The position numbers and the translations under genes are program-made. From assembly GCA_964364885.1 (NCBI GenBank), contig CAYIOA010000006.1:1-27875 (forward strand): a DNA stretch of 27,875 bases. The letters run 5' to 3'. Each line of letters starts with the position of its first letter. The stretch's first letter is position 1. This stretch comes from UBA73 sp964364885. GTDB lineage: Archaea > Nanobdellota > Nanobdellia > Pacearchaeales > GW2011-AR1. A model generated the notes under the pieces. The model made no database searches. It was not told the DNA's origin and was given only the letters and a program-made list of their open reading frames with translations. Shown here one piece after another: positions 14,026 through 22,284 of the stretch.

Positions 14026-15393
14026 ATGTTAAAAAAGAGAGACACTTTATTTTTGTTTAGCATATTCTCAATTATTATCTTAATTATTTTTGCAGCTGCT
14101 GCAAGCATTTATCCACAGCCCTCCTCTCTTGCAAACGAGCAGTACGGCTATGTAATTGTCAGTTCATCACCAACTCATATGAGAGTTTATATAGATGGAA
14201 TTTATACAAAGGACAAAACACCAACTGATCCGATAAGAATAACATCTAATGTGACGCATATTGTTGGTGTTAGTGATAAAACTCAGGCAATAGTTGTCAG
14301 CCCAGGAGAAACAAGAAATTTATTTTTCAATTTAACTTATACCTGCTCAAATGAATGTGCCTCTGGAGCAAAACGATGCTCAGGAGGAATAGGCTATCAA
14401 ACTTGTGGCAACTATGACACAGACAGCTGCTTAGAATGGAACACACTAACAACTCCCTGCGCATCCGGACAAACCTGCTCAGGCGGTATTTGTGTAAGCC
14501 CAAATCAAACCCTGCCGGACTTAATAGTCGAAAATATAACTTTCTCAAAAAATCCTGCTGATGAAGGGGAAGTAGTCACAGCGCTTATTACAACAAAGAA
14601 CATAGGAGCAATTACTGCTCCTGCGTCTTATACATCTGTATCTGTTTCTTCAGGGACCCTGCCTCTTTATGTGTACTCTCTAAGACCAAACGAGTCAACC
14701 ACTCACCTCTATGGAAAGGTTTGCGGAGCAGCAGATATAACTTTTGATGTAACAGCTGATTCATCAAAAATTATTACAGAAACCAATGAAAATAATAACA
14801 ATCTAAAAAATACTCTCTCTTGTCGCCCAACTCAAAATCAGACATGCACAGACACCGACGGAGGATTAAATTATTTTCTAAAAGGAACTGTTACAAACAG
14901 CACTGGCTCTATGACTGACTGGTGTGGAACAAATAATCTCTTACTTGAGACTTCTTGTATTTCTCCTAATAGCGATGAATTAAACGGCTCTGTGATAGAT
15001 TGCTCAACACTTGGCAATTATGTCTGCCAAAACGGAGCCTGCGTTTCAACCCTTAATCAAACTCTTCCAGACTTGTTAATTTCAAATCTTAACGTCACAA
15101 AATATTATAAACTCATTGGAAATTCAACAATTAAAAGAGTCCTTGTCTCAACAACAATAAAAAACACAGGAAACGCCGACGCAGGCTCTTTCAACATTTT
15201 CATCGAGGGACTAAACTTTATAAGAGATTCTTCATATGGCTTCCTGGCAGCTGGAAATTTTGTCACTTACACTGATGATTATGAATGCCAGTATCCACAT
15301 CTTTACAATGTCACACTGGACCGCTTCAACGCAGTCAGCGAAACAAACGAAAACAACAATAAAGCTTCACTCTTCATAGACTGTATTGTCTAG
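14026..15393 (+). CDS. Secreted PEGA / Cys-rich / double-CARDB protein
   Basis: A 455-residue exported protein when started at 14026. That start gives a clean signal peptide (LKKR plus hydrophobic core, to about residue 27). The upstream ATG at 13972 would add 18 residues and bury the charged region. Domains in order: PEGA-like (38-102, with EQYGYVIVSSSP), Cys module (107-156, CGNYDTDSCLEW), CARDB 1 (164-266), DGG/Cys module (274-339) and CARDB 2 (348-455). At least twelve N-x-S/T sequons are visible. The last 100 residues are closely related to the end of the 3987-5660 protein. It is probably a surface or adhesion protein and a candidate glycoprotein. Function is unknown. Confidence 0.8.
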   Translation: MLKKRDTLFLFSIFSIIILIIFAAAASIYPQPSSLANEQYGYVIVSSSPTHMRVYIDGIYTKDKTPTDPIRITSNVTHIVGVSDKTQAIVVSPGETRNLFFNLTYTCSNECASGAKRCSGGIGYQTCGNYDTDSCLEWNTLTTPCASGQTCSGGICVSPNQTLPDLIVENITFSKNPADEGEVVTALITTKNIGAITAPASYTSVSVSSGTLPLYVYSLRPNESTTHLYGKVCGAADITFDVTADSSKIITETNENNNNLKNTLSCRPTQNQTCTDTDGGLNYFLKGTVTNSTGSMTDWCGTNNLLLETSCISPNSDELNGSVIDCSTLGNYVCQNGACVSTLNQTLPDLLISNLNVTKYYKLIGNSTIKRVLVSTTIKNTGNADAGSFNIFIEGLNFIRDSSYGFLAAGNFVTYTDDYECQYPHLYNVTLDRFNAVSETNENNNKASLFIDCIV

Positions 15394-15398
15394 CCAAA

Positions 15399-15409
15399 AT
15401 ATTTATAAC
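15399..15409 (+). promoter_or_regulatory. TATA-like box for the second FkbM gene
   Basis: ATATTTATAAC is centred about 26 nt before the ATG at 15431. It supports that start over the upstream ATG at 15386, which overlaps the preceding gene. Confidence 0.55.
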
Positions 15410-15430
15410 ACTATCTTAATAGAATATAGA

Positions 15431-16126
15431 ATGAGCATAGGTTACTTGTTATCCAAAGCCTTTGAGAAAATACCAGAATGGCCTGTAAAAAACGACTTAA
15501 GATATTTCCTTGCATTTAACAAATTAATGCCTAATTTTATATCAGACATCTCGCCAGTCAAAGGTTACGAATTAAATAGAAAATTAAAACCCGGAGATAT
15601 TGTTGTAGACGCGGGAGCATATCCTGGAGATTATGCTGTTTTCGCTTCCAGAAAAGTTGGGGAAAGCGGAAAAGTAATTTGTTTTGAGCCAGACGTAAAA
15701 AATATAAAAATATTAAAAAAAAATCTAGAAAAAGAGGGAAGGAGCAATTTTATTATTCTGCCAAAGGGTCTGTGGAATAAAAACACCAAGCTTAAAATAA
15801 AAACTTCAGACGGGTTGCATACAACTCTTTCCAAAACAACAGGTGAGCAGGAAATAGAAGTAGCTCGTTTAGACGACGAATTAAAAAAATTAGCAATAAG
15901 CAAGATTGATGTCTTAAAAATGGACATAGAAGGAGCAGAAATAGAGGCAATACAAGGAGCAAAGGAAACATTAAAAAAAAGCAATTGTTATGTCGCAATC
16001 GCCTCATACCACATTGTAAACGGCAAAACAACTTCTCATTTCTTAGAAAAATATCTGAAAAATCTCAGCTATCATTCGCATTCAGCTTTTCCAAAACATC
16101 TAACAACATACGGCTGGAAGCTCTAA
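15431..16126 (+). CDS. FkbM-family SAM methyltransferase, second copy
   Basis: A 231-residue FkbM methyltransferase with the start placed at 15431, from the TATA box and to avoid overlap. It has the SAM motif IVVDAGAYPGDYAVFAS, the acid motif CFEPD, and the family core VLKMDIEGAEIEAIQGA. Likely role: O-methylation of a sugar hydroxyl in the surface glycan, in the cytoplasm before export. It is not closely similar to the first FkbM protein at 6493, so the two probably methylate different positions. It sits between two secreted-protein genes, which may hint at a shared surface program. Confidence 0.83.
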   Translation: MSIGYLLSKAFEKIPEWPVKNDLRYFLAFNKLMPNFISDISPVKGYELNRKLKPGDIVVDAGAYPGDYAVFASRKVGESGKVICFEPDVKNIKILKKNLEKEGRSNFIILPKGLWNKNTKLKIKTSDGLHTTLSKTTGEQEIEVARLDDELKKLAISKIDVLKMDIEGAEIEAIQGAKETLKKSNCYVAIASYHIVNGKTTSHFLEKYLKNLSYHSHSAFPKHLTTYGWKL

Positions 16127-16132
16127 GCAATA

Positions 16133-16145
16133 GATATAAATATAA
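16133..16145 (+). promoter_or_regulatory. TATA-like box for the Cys-repeat protein gene
   Basis: GATATAAATATAA is centred about 26 nt before the ATG at 16164. Confidence 0.55.
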
Positions 16146-16163
16146 TCTAAAATTAATAGAAAA

Positions 16164-17708
16164 ATGATAGAAAAGAGGCAAAAACTAATTTTAATATTCT
16201 CGCTGTTTTTATTATTAATTCTGTTTTCAAATTTTGTTTCAGCAAGCTGGTTTTCTGATTTTTGGCAGAAAATTACTGGAAGAACAACACACGAGCAGTA
16301 TGGCTATCTAATTGTTAGCTCATCACCCTCAAATCTAAATGTTTATATCAATGGGAATTACGCAAACGATAAAACAACAACCTCCCCTATACAAATAACT
16401 GCAAATGTTCTCCATGAAGTTGCGGTAAAACCTTCTCTTTCTAACATCTACACAACAAAAACAATCACCGTTGCCCCAAACGAGACAAAGACATTGAATT
16501 TTGAATGTGCAAATGCTTGTGCTTCTGGAGAGATACTTTGTGTGATAACCAGTTATCAAACCTGCGGGAACTATGACACTGATAGTTGCCTTGAATGGAG
16601 CACAGCTGTTCAGTGCGCATCAGGGCAGAGCTGTTCATCAGGCAGTACATGTCCCACAACTACCCCAACTTGCTCAAACGATTGCTCAACATCTGGAGCA
16701 AAACAATGCTCAGGAACTGGCTATCAAACCTGCGGCAATTATGACTCTGACACTTGTTTAGAATGGAACACTGTAACAGCTTGCTCAAGCGGACAAACCT
16801 GCTCAAATGGTGTCTGCTCAACAACAACCCAAACACCTTCTCCAACACCTTCTCCAACACCTTCTCCAACACCTTCTCCAACACCTTCTCCAACGCCCTC
16901 GCCAACAACCTGTAAAAGTGAATGCACTATCTCTGGAATTAGAGAATGCTCAAAAAATAGTTATCGAACATGCGGAAATTACGACTCAGACTCATGCTTA
17001 GAATGGAGCTCTCTAACAGAATGTGAGTCAGATGAGACTTGTGAAGGAGGAATCTGCACTATTAAAGAAGAAACAAGCATTGACCAAACATTAACTTGCA
17101 AAAACGAGTGCGGACTTTCTGGAATTAGAGAATGCTCAACTAACGGCTACAAAAAATGCGGAAATTATGACCGAGATAAATGTTTAGAATGGAGTGCTGA
17201 TACGCCTTGTCTCGAGGGAGAAATTTGTTCATACGGCGCCTGTATCAGACAAGAAGACAAAGAAACTACAGCTATTAAAGAAAGTCAAATAAAAACTGAA
17301 ATAAGTTCCGGCTCTAAATCACGCGGATTTAAGGCAGACATTGAAGATTCAAAAATAATCAGCGCCACCGGAACAGAAGTAAAATCAAGATTAGATTTAA
17401 CAGAGTCAGAAGGGAGAATATACATACTAAAAAAAATAGGGAACAGAAAAAAAATAGAAATAAAAATTGATCCTGAAAAAGCAGTTGAATCAGCTAAAGA
17501 AGCCACGCAAACAACTAAAGTTTCAGAGGTTGAATTGATCGAATATAAAGAAAGAGTTGTTTATGCTATTGCAGCTAAAGAAAGCATCAATATCTTTGGA
17601 ATAAAGGTGCCGGCCACTATTAATGTAAAAGTGGATGCAGAAACAGGAAGAGTAATTCTAGCTGAAAGGAGCTGGTTGAGTTCTTTTGCTCAATCTTTCT
17701 TTCCATGA
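16164..17708 (+). CDS. Secreted PEGA protein with four Cys repeats and a TPSP linker
   Basis: A 514-residue exported protein. The signal peptide (to about A27) is followed by SWFSDFWQKITGR (28-40), then a PEGA-like domain (44-113, with EQYGYLIVSSSP). Four Cys repeats of about 49 residues lie at 115-163, 170-218, 250-298 and 312-360, each with a CGNYD..D.CLEW core and eight cysteines expected to form disulfides. Repeats 2 and 3 are separated by a (TPSP)n linker (about 224-247) that could be O-glycosylated. The last 150 residues are a charged alpha/beta region that I do not recognise. PEGA is usually a surface-associated beta fold. No membrane anchor is seen. The gene end overlaps the convergent GT2 gene by 19 nt. 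Function is unknown. Confidence 0.8.
   Translation: MIEKRQKLILIFSLFLLLILFSNFVSASWFSDFWQKITGRTTHEQYGYLIVSSSPSNLNVYINGNYANDKTTTSPIQITANVLHEVAVKPSLSNIYTTKTITVAPNETKTLNFECANACASGEILCVITSYQTCGNYDTDSCLEWSTAVQCASGQSCSSGSTCPTTTPTCSNDCSTSGAKQCSGTGYQTCGNYDSDTCLEWNTVTACSSGQTCSNGVCSTTTQTPSPTPSPTPSPTPSPTPSPTPSPTTCKSECTISGIRECSKNSYRTCGNYDSDSCLEWSSLTECESDETCEGGICTIKEETSIDQTLTCKNECGLSGIRECSTNGYKKCGNYDRDKCLEWSADTPCLEGEICSYGACIRQEDKETTAIKESQIKTEISSGSKSRGFKADIEDSKIISATGTEVKSRLDLTESEGRIYILKKIGNRKKIEIKIDPEKAVESAKEATQTTKVSEVELIEYKERVVYAIAAKESINIFGIKVPATINVKVDAETGRVILAERSWLSSFAQSFFP
16506..17243 (+). repeat. Four Cys-rich coding repeats
   Basis: Units at 16506-16652, 16671-16817, 16911-17057 and 17097-17243 each encode 49 residues. 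They share the pattern C-x3-C, then C, Y-x2-CGNYD, D-x-CLEW and a closing C-x5-6-C-x3-5-C. They differ enough at DNA level to be old duplications. One more copy lies in the protein at 14026. Confidence 0.85.
16832..16903 (+). repeat. 12-bp tandem repeat encoding the TPSP linker
   Basis: AACACCTTCTCC occurs five times exactly (16832-16891), followed by a diverged sixth unit (16892-16903). The unit is a multiple of three, so copy-number change alters linker length without a frameshift. Confidence 0.9.
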
Positions 17709-18670
17709 GAATAACTTTTGATATAGGCAATTATATAAGCAAGAGTTGTTCCGAACTTCATATAAGGATGTAAAACCCATGCCTTTTTGCCGTCTTTAGC
17801 AATCATTCTCAAAGAAGTCAAAAAAGCAGGAAAGAATAATAAGTTATTTGCAACCTCATAAACAAATCTTATCTTGCCATGCCTTCCAAACAATTTTCCA
17901 GCCCATTTAAATTCTCTTTCCAGATTAGGATTTGAAAAATAATACTTTCCCCATTTTATCTTCTTTCTGAAAAAATCTTTATATCCGTTTGTTATCAAAT
18001 GGTGCAAATGGGCATTTTTTGCTATCGCTATTTTTCCCGCTCCCTTTTTGGCAAGAGCATATGCAACATCAACATCCCTGCTATATCCTCCAATTTCATC
18101 TAGCGTTTTCTTTCTAATCGCCAGGTAATACCCTCCGGTTATAAGAAAATCTTTTTGAGTGTATACGTAGTATCCGCCTTTGTCTTCCAACTTTACACCA
18201 CCTAAGGAAATTTGCGGGTCTAGAGAAGTATATATTGCAAAAGGATCAGTGCCTACCAGACTCAAGTATTGATTTGCTAGATTATCTGCTTTTACAACAG
18301 CCATTCTGCATATGCAATAATTAACACTCTCATCGCTAATCAATGGATAAACCATCTTTTTTACCCAATCTTTCTCAACCAGTTTATTGTCAGAATCAAT
18401 TATAATAATTATTTCCCCGGAGGCTTTTTCACAACCAATAGATTTTGGCATGCCTTTCCCCTCCATATATCCTCTAATCTTAGTAAGAATAACTCTTGCG
18501 CCATAAGCTCTCGCAACCTCTATTGTCCCGTCATTAGAATAACTGTCAGAAACAACTATCTCAATTTTATCTTTGGGATAGTCCTGCTCAGCTATGCTCT
18601 TTAAACACCTCTTCAGGTAATCTTTACAATTATAAGTGCAAATAACAAAGCTTACTTTAGGAAATCTCAT
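17690..18670 (-). CDS. GT2 glycosyltransferase
   Basis: A 326-residue family 2 (GT-A) glycosyltransferase. VSFVICTYN (5-13) opens the nucleotide-binding fold. The sequence VVSDSYSNDGT (39-49) follows, and the metal-binding DSD is at 92-94 (IIIIIDSDN). The C-terminal portion has hydrophobic stretches (near 270-320) that could anchor it at the membrane. It extends a lipid-linked glycan on the cytoplasmic side, most likely. It overlaps the upstream GT2 gene by 14 nt and is the last of three GT2 genes on this strand. Sugar specificity cannot be told. Confidence 0.85.
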   Translation of the reverse strand: MRFPKVSFVICTYNCKDYLKRCLKSIAEQDYPKDKIEIVVSDSYSNDGTIEVARAYGARVILTKIRGYMEGKGMPKSIGCEKASGEIIIIIDSDNKLVEKDWVKKMVYPLISDESVNYCICRMAVVKADNLANQYLSLVGTDPFAIYTSLDPQISLGGVKLEDKGGYYVYTQKDFLITGGYYLAIRKKTLDEIGGYSRDVDVAYALAKKGAGKIAIAKNAHLHHLITNGYKDFFRKKIKWGKYYFSNPNLEREFKWAGKLFGRHGKIRFVYEVANNLLFFPAFLTSLRMIAKDGKKAWVLHPYMKFGTTLAYIIAYIKSYSHGKKD

Positions 18671-19568
18671 CTTTCATATTAAAAAAACTGCCATATAAAA
18701 AACCAATACCATACATGATATGTATAATAAAGAATATAAATGGAAGAATAACTACAGAGAGAAGGTCTCTATTTTTTATTCCTTCATAAATAGAAAAAAT
18801 AATCTGCAATAAAATATAAGCCAGCAATGGCAGAACAAAAAAAATACTCAACAAAGAAAGAAAAGAAAAAAAGGCCAGATAAATCACAAAAATAGATGGA
18901 ATTAAAAAAAGCGGCTTTTTTATGCTCTCGCTAAATCCCTCTTTTATTGGTCTTGTAGAGCCATAATTAAATATCTGCTTTGAAAGCTCTTTGGTATTCC
19001 CTCTTCGCCTGTGATAAACAAAAATATCTGGAGAGTACATAACCTTAAAGCCCGCTTTTATAGAGTCTGCTATAAACTTCGGGTCCTCTCCAGGGTAAAT
19101 ATTCTCGTCAAACAAGACCTTCTTAAAAACTCTTTTTCTGCATGATAAATTAGCAGAAGTAACATGTTTCTCGTTAGCCTCAAAAGCCCCTTTTTTAATT
19201 TTATAGCGCGCGCTCACCTCGCCCGCACCGAATACAGAACTTAACGCATATCCGCTTACTTTTCCAAAATAATTTTCATCCCCCGCAGTTAATTGTGGCC
19301 CGCCGACAATATCTGCTTTAGGATTTGCCTCAAAGAACTTAATCACTTTTTCAGACCAGTTTTCAGGCAGGATACTGTGCGTGTTTACAAAAGCGACAAA
19401 CTCAGTTCTCGCTTTTTTTATCCCCTTGTTTCTATTTTCAGAGGGATTTGTTCCTTTTTCAATAAAAAAGTTGCATTTTATTTTTTGTCTGCCCAAACTC
19501 TCGATAACTTCTAATTTTCTGTCAGGGCCAGCAGGCACAATAACTGTTATCTTTATTTTTTCTTTCAT
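18657..19568 (-). CDS. ExoA-like GT2 glycosyltransferase with altered DxH motif
   Basis: A 303-residue GT2 protein that resembles the ExoA type of succinoglycan glycosyltransferases. It has ITVIVPAG (7-14), NRNKGIKKARTEFVAF (45-60) and then NTHS (62-65) where ExoA-like enzymes usually have D-x-H-S. The downstream acceptor-side motif GEDPKF is kept, followed by YSPDIFVYHRRR. Two or three transmembrane helices occupy about 214-293, consistent with a membrane-bound enzyme. The Asp to Asn change at the metal-binding position is unusual and may lower or alter activity. It overlaps the upstream gene by 4 nt (ATGA) and the downstream gene by 14 nt, so the three GT2 genes form one operon. Confidence 0.8.
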   Translation of the reverse strand: MKEKIKITVIVPAGPDRKLEVIESLGRQKIKCNFFIEKGTNPSENRNKGIKKARTEFVAFVNTHSILPENWSEKVIKFFEANPKADIVGGPQLTAGDENYFGKVSGYALSSVFGAGEVSARYKIKKGAFEANEKHVTSANLSCRKRVFKKVLFDENIYPGEDPKFIADSIKAGFKVMYSPDIFVYHRRRGNTKELSKQIFNYGSTRPIKEGFSESIKKPLFLIPSIFVIYLAFFSFLSLLSIFFVLPLLAYILLQIIFSIYEGIKNRDLLSVVILPFIFFIIHIMYGIGFLYGSFFNMKDEIS

Positions 19569-20344
19569 TTTGGCACAAATCCTATAAAATTATCATAAAT
19601 TATTATAAATCTCTTTAAGGGAGAGTTTAATATCCTAAGTCTAACAACTGCAAGAGCCATCCAGGGCCCTGCTCTGGCAAAATTAATTTTAGAATATTCT
19701 TTATTGCTCCAAGTTGTAGAAACCTCTTTTATTTTATATCCTCTCTTTCTGAAGCCGTATATTAGGTCAATATCAAAGGCCCATTTAGTCATCCCGATAA
19801 ACCGGATAACATCTTTTAGAGGCTCTCTCTTAAATAATTTGGCTCCACATTGTGTATCTCTATAAGGGAAAAAAAACAAAGACCTTATAAAAAGATTATA
19901 AACTCTTGAAGCAGTTCTTCTTTGGATAGTTGGAGGAGGGATTATCTTGGAACCCTTCATATATCTTCCTGCGATAACTCCGTCATAATTCTTAATCATT
20001 TTAACCAGATAAAAAAAAGCCTCTGGTGGAGTAGCCATATCAGAATCAACAAATCCAATATAATCATTTTTTCTTTTCAGAGAGTCCTTAAATCCTTCTA
20101 TTACTGCATATCCCTTTCCCCCTCTTTTCAGGTTCAAGTAATTGATCCGGCTGTTTTCCTCACAATATTTCTTAACAATCTCCTCAGTTCTGTCAGAAGT
20201 ATTATTGATAATAACCAAGATTTCATATTCTGCCTCTTTCTTTTTTCTTAATTCTTCAAAATACTTGGAATAAATCTCAAGAGTCTTTCCTATTCTTCTT
20301 TCTTCATTGTATGCAGGCATCACTATTGCCACTCTCTTCATCAA
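19565..20344 (-). CDS. GT2, dolichyl-phosphate sugar synthase-like (ALG5-type)
   Basis: A 259-residue GT2 resembling dolichyl-phosphate glucosyltransferase (ALG5/DPG synthase), which moves a sugar from NDP to a polyprenyl phosphate. It has VAIVMPAYNEERRIGKTLE (5-23), KRGGKGYAVIEG (73-84) and FVDSDMATPP (98-107) with DSD at 100-102. YRDTQCGAKLFKRE and KWAFDIDLIYGFRKRGYKI are ALG5-like too. VIINNTSDRT replaces the usual acidic VDDGS loop of the DPM1 branch. Its product would be the donor used by the GT-C enzymes encoded nearby. It is the first gene of the minus-strand GT2 operon, divergent from the second GT-C gene. Confidence 0.85.
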   Translation of the reverse strand: MMKRVAIVMPAYNEERRIGKTLEIYSKYFEELRKKKEAEYEILVIINNTSDRTEEIVKKYCEENSRINYLNLKRGGKGYAVIEGFKDSLKRKNDYIGFVDSDMATPPEAFFYLVKMIKNYDGVIAGRYMKGSKIIPPPTIQRRTASRVYNLFIRSLFFFPYRDTQCGAKLFKREPLKDVIRFIGMTKWAFDIDLIYGFRKRGYKIKEVSTTWSNKEYSKINFARAGPWMALAVVRLRILNSPLKRFIIIYDNFIGFVPK

Positions 20345-20362
20345 AATTAATTCAGAAGCTTT

Positions 20363-20371
20363 CTTTTAAAC
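20363..20371 (-). promoter_or_regulatory. TATA-like box for the GT2 operon
   Basis: GTTTAAAAG on the minus strand, centred about 23 nt before the ATG at 20344. Confidence 0.45.
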
Positions 20372-20388
20372 TTATTTATAGTCAAGAA

Positions 20389-20412
20389 TATTTTAAACTA
20401 TAGCTAAATATT
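20389..20412 (+). promoter_or_regulatory. Promoter-like AT-rich stretch for the GT-C/DPM1 pair
   Basis: ATTTTAAACTA (about 33 nt upstream) and GCTAAATATT (about 22 nt upstream) precede the ATG at 20428. Neither has the exact -25 spacing, so this promoter is less certain than the others. Confidence 0.3.
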
Positions 20413-20427
20413 CAGTATAATTTATAT

Positions 20428-22284
20428 ATGGATAATCCAAATAGCTCTATGGAAGGAATAAAAGAGACCGAAGTCAAGAATAAAATACCTTTGATAAAAA
20501 GAAAGAATTTCTATTTGTTTATAATCTTCTTTATCGGATTTGTTCTCAGGGTTATAGGCGCATTAAACCTTGGAGTCTCTGCAGATGATATGCATTTCGC
20601 TCCTCACGCAATAAATTTTCTAGGCTCAGGCAAGCTTCAGACATGGGACCAGGCTCCTTTATGGTTCATGTTTACAGACATTTCTTATAGAATATTCGGA
20701 ACAACACAATTTGGCTCTCGTTTTGCAGCTGTTCTTTTTGGCTCATTGAGCATTTTAGTTGTTTTTTTATTATCGAAAGAGATGTTTAAGAGCGAAAGAG
20801 CTGCGCTGATTAGCTCCTCTTTTGCAGCTTTCTCTCCCTTCCTGATAAAGAATACAACAGCGGAAATGGATGTAATGTTGATGTTCTTTGTTTTGTTATT
20901 TATGCTTTTATTTCTAATAGGGCTCAGAAAGAAAAAAGACCCTCTAATAGTCCTTGCAATGATATGCTTAGGTTTAGGCGCCCTAACAAAGCACTATGCT
21001 TTGTTGTTCCTTCCTCCGATGTGGGTATATTACTATTTCAGGAGAAAAAAAGAAATTTCACAAATAAAAATCTTAAAGAATATCTTCCTTTTCGGAGTTA
21101 TTTTCACAATAACGCTTTCCCCAATGCTGATATCAAATTATCTAACTTATAGCTCAAAAGGAATTCTAGATTTCCAGTTTACCCGTCTTCTTCATATAGG
21201 CGCGGATAAATCCTCTCAATATTACGGATGGGCTGCAGGTTTTGAAGGCGGAATTGATTTAAAAGGATTCTTTTTCGGAAATTCAGTTAATTGGTCAACT
21301 CCAGAGCCAACAGCGATTATCCCAATAATGTCCTTTTTTACAGCAGACCCTTTGACTTTTATTTTTGGTTTGCTCGGATTAATATATCTCTTCAAAATTA
21401 ATAAAGAAAAGTTATTTTTAATCTCATCAATATTTATAGTGCCCTGGGTAATTCTGGGTTCTGTGAACTTATTAGATAAGCACTTTATTTTTGAACAATT
21501 GCTCTTTTCAATTCCTGCTGGAGTATTCTTAGAGAAACTAGGCACTAAGACAAAATTAAAAATCTCTTATTTGATACTGATTATTTTATTGCTCAATTTA
21601 GTTGTTTTAGGCCACCCTCACAGCACAAGCAATAATTTTTATAATCCTAGCTCAGAAAACCAATTAATTAAATTCAAAAATGAGAAGATAGATAAGAACA
21701 GTCTTGTAATCGTAGACACAAGAATTTATAGAGGAAGAATGGCTTACACTTTTAATGACAGGCACTATATAGAAACCTCTCAGTTTCTAGAGATTCTGTC
21801 AGGCTCAAAAAATCTGCCTGGAGAGCCCGTATTAATAAAAACCTACTTAGTAGAATGTGTTGTTGATGATTGTGGTTGGGGGACTATAAAAAATCAGCCG
21901 GAATTAAATCAGAGTATAGAGAATTTTATTAAAGCATATTCAGAGGGAATATCTTATAAAGGAGAAATATTGGTCAGCCCAAACACATTTAACATACTCG
22001 GAATTGGCAGAAGCAATCCAGAGCCGTATTATAGGATATATGAAAGAAACTTGCAGATAAGCCCCTCAATTATTAATTATGCAGACAGCACCCATAATAT
22101 TTTTCTCTATCCAATTGGCTACGATAGAAGATTTGGAGAGATTTTTGATGATTACGACTTAAATCCTCCTGCCAGCTTGATTATTTATACACTTGGGAAA
22201 TATGTGCTTTGGCTGGATTTAATATTTGTTTTCATTATAATAATCTTATTATTTTATTACGTAATAAAGTCTTATGAACAATGA
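20428..22284 (+). CDS. GT-C membrane glycosyltransferase (GT39-like), second copy
   Basis: A 618-residue polytopic membrane protein of the PMT_2/GT39 type. The first helix (about 28-46) is followed by SADDMHFAPHAI (51-62), where D53-D54 are the acidic motif for the polyprenyl-phosphate-sugar donor. Many helices follow to about residue 400. A long extracytoplasmic domain (about 410-585) precedes a last helix near the C-terminus. It likely transfers a sugar from a dolichyl-phosphate donor to a glycan or protein on the outer face. The next gene, a DPM1-like synthase, overlaps it by 4 nt and may make its donor. Confidence 0.85.
   Translation: MDNPNSSMEGIKETEVKNKIPLIKRKNFYLFIIFFIGFVLRVIGALNLGVSADDMHFAPHAINFLGSGKLQTWDQAPLWFMFTDISYRIFGTTQFGSRFAAVLFGSLSILVVFLLSKEMFKSERAALISSSFAAFSPFLIKNTTAEMDVMLMFFVLLFMLLFLIGLRKKKDPLIVLAMICLGLGALTKHYALLFLPPMWVYYYFRRKKEISQIKILKNIFLFGVIFTITLSPMLISNYLTYSSKGILDFQFTRLLHIGADKSSQYYGWAAGFEGGIDLKGFFFGNSVNWSTPEPTAIIPIMSFFTADPLTFIFGLLGLIYLFKINKEKLFLISSIFIVPWVILGSVNLLDKHFIFEQLLFSIPAGVFLEKLGTKTKLKISYLILIILLLNLVVLGHPHSTSNNFYNPSSENQLIKFKNEKIDKNSLVIVDTRIYRGRMAYTFNDRHYIETSQFLEILSGSKNLPGEPVLIKTYLVECVVDDCGWGTIKNQPELNQSIENFIKAYSEGISYKGEILVSPNTFNILGIGRSNPEPYYRIYERNLQISPSIINYADSTHNIFLYPIGYDRRFGEIFDDYDLNPPASLIIYTLGKYVLWLDLIFVFIIIILLFYYVIKSYEQ

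Noticed and set aside
15386..15430. Upstream ATG for the second FkbM gene
   Set aside because: It overlaps the preceding gene, and the TATA-like box at 15399-15409 has correct spacing only to the ATG at 15431.
16739..17001. Open frames over the TPSP tract on both strands
   Set aside because: They are shadows of the 12-bp repeat read in other frames, giving monotonous LLQH or VGEG runs.
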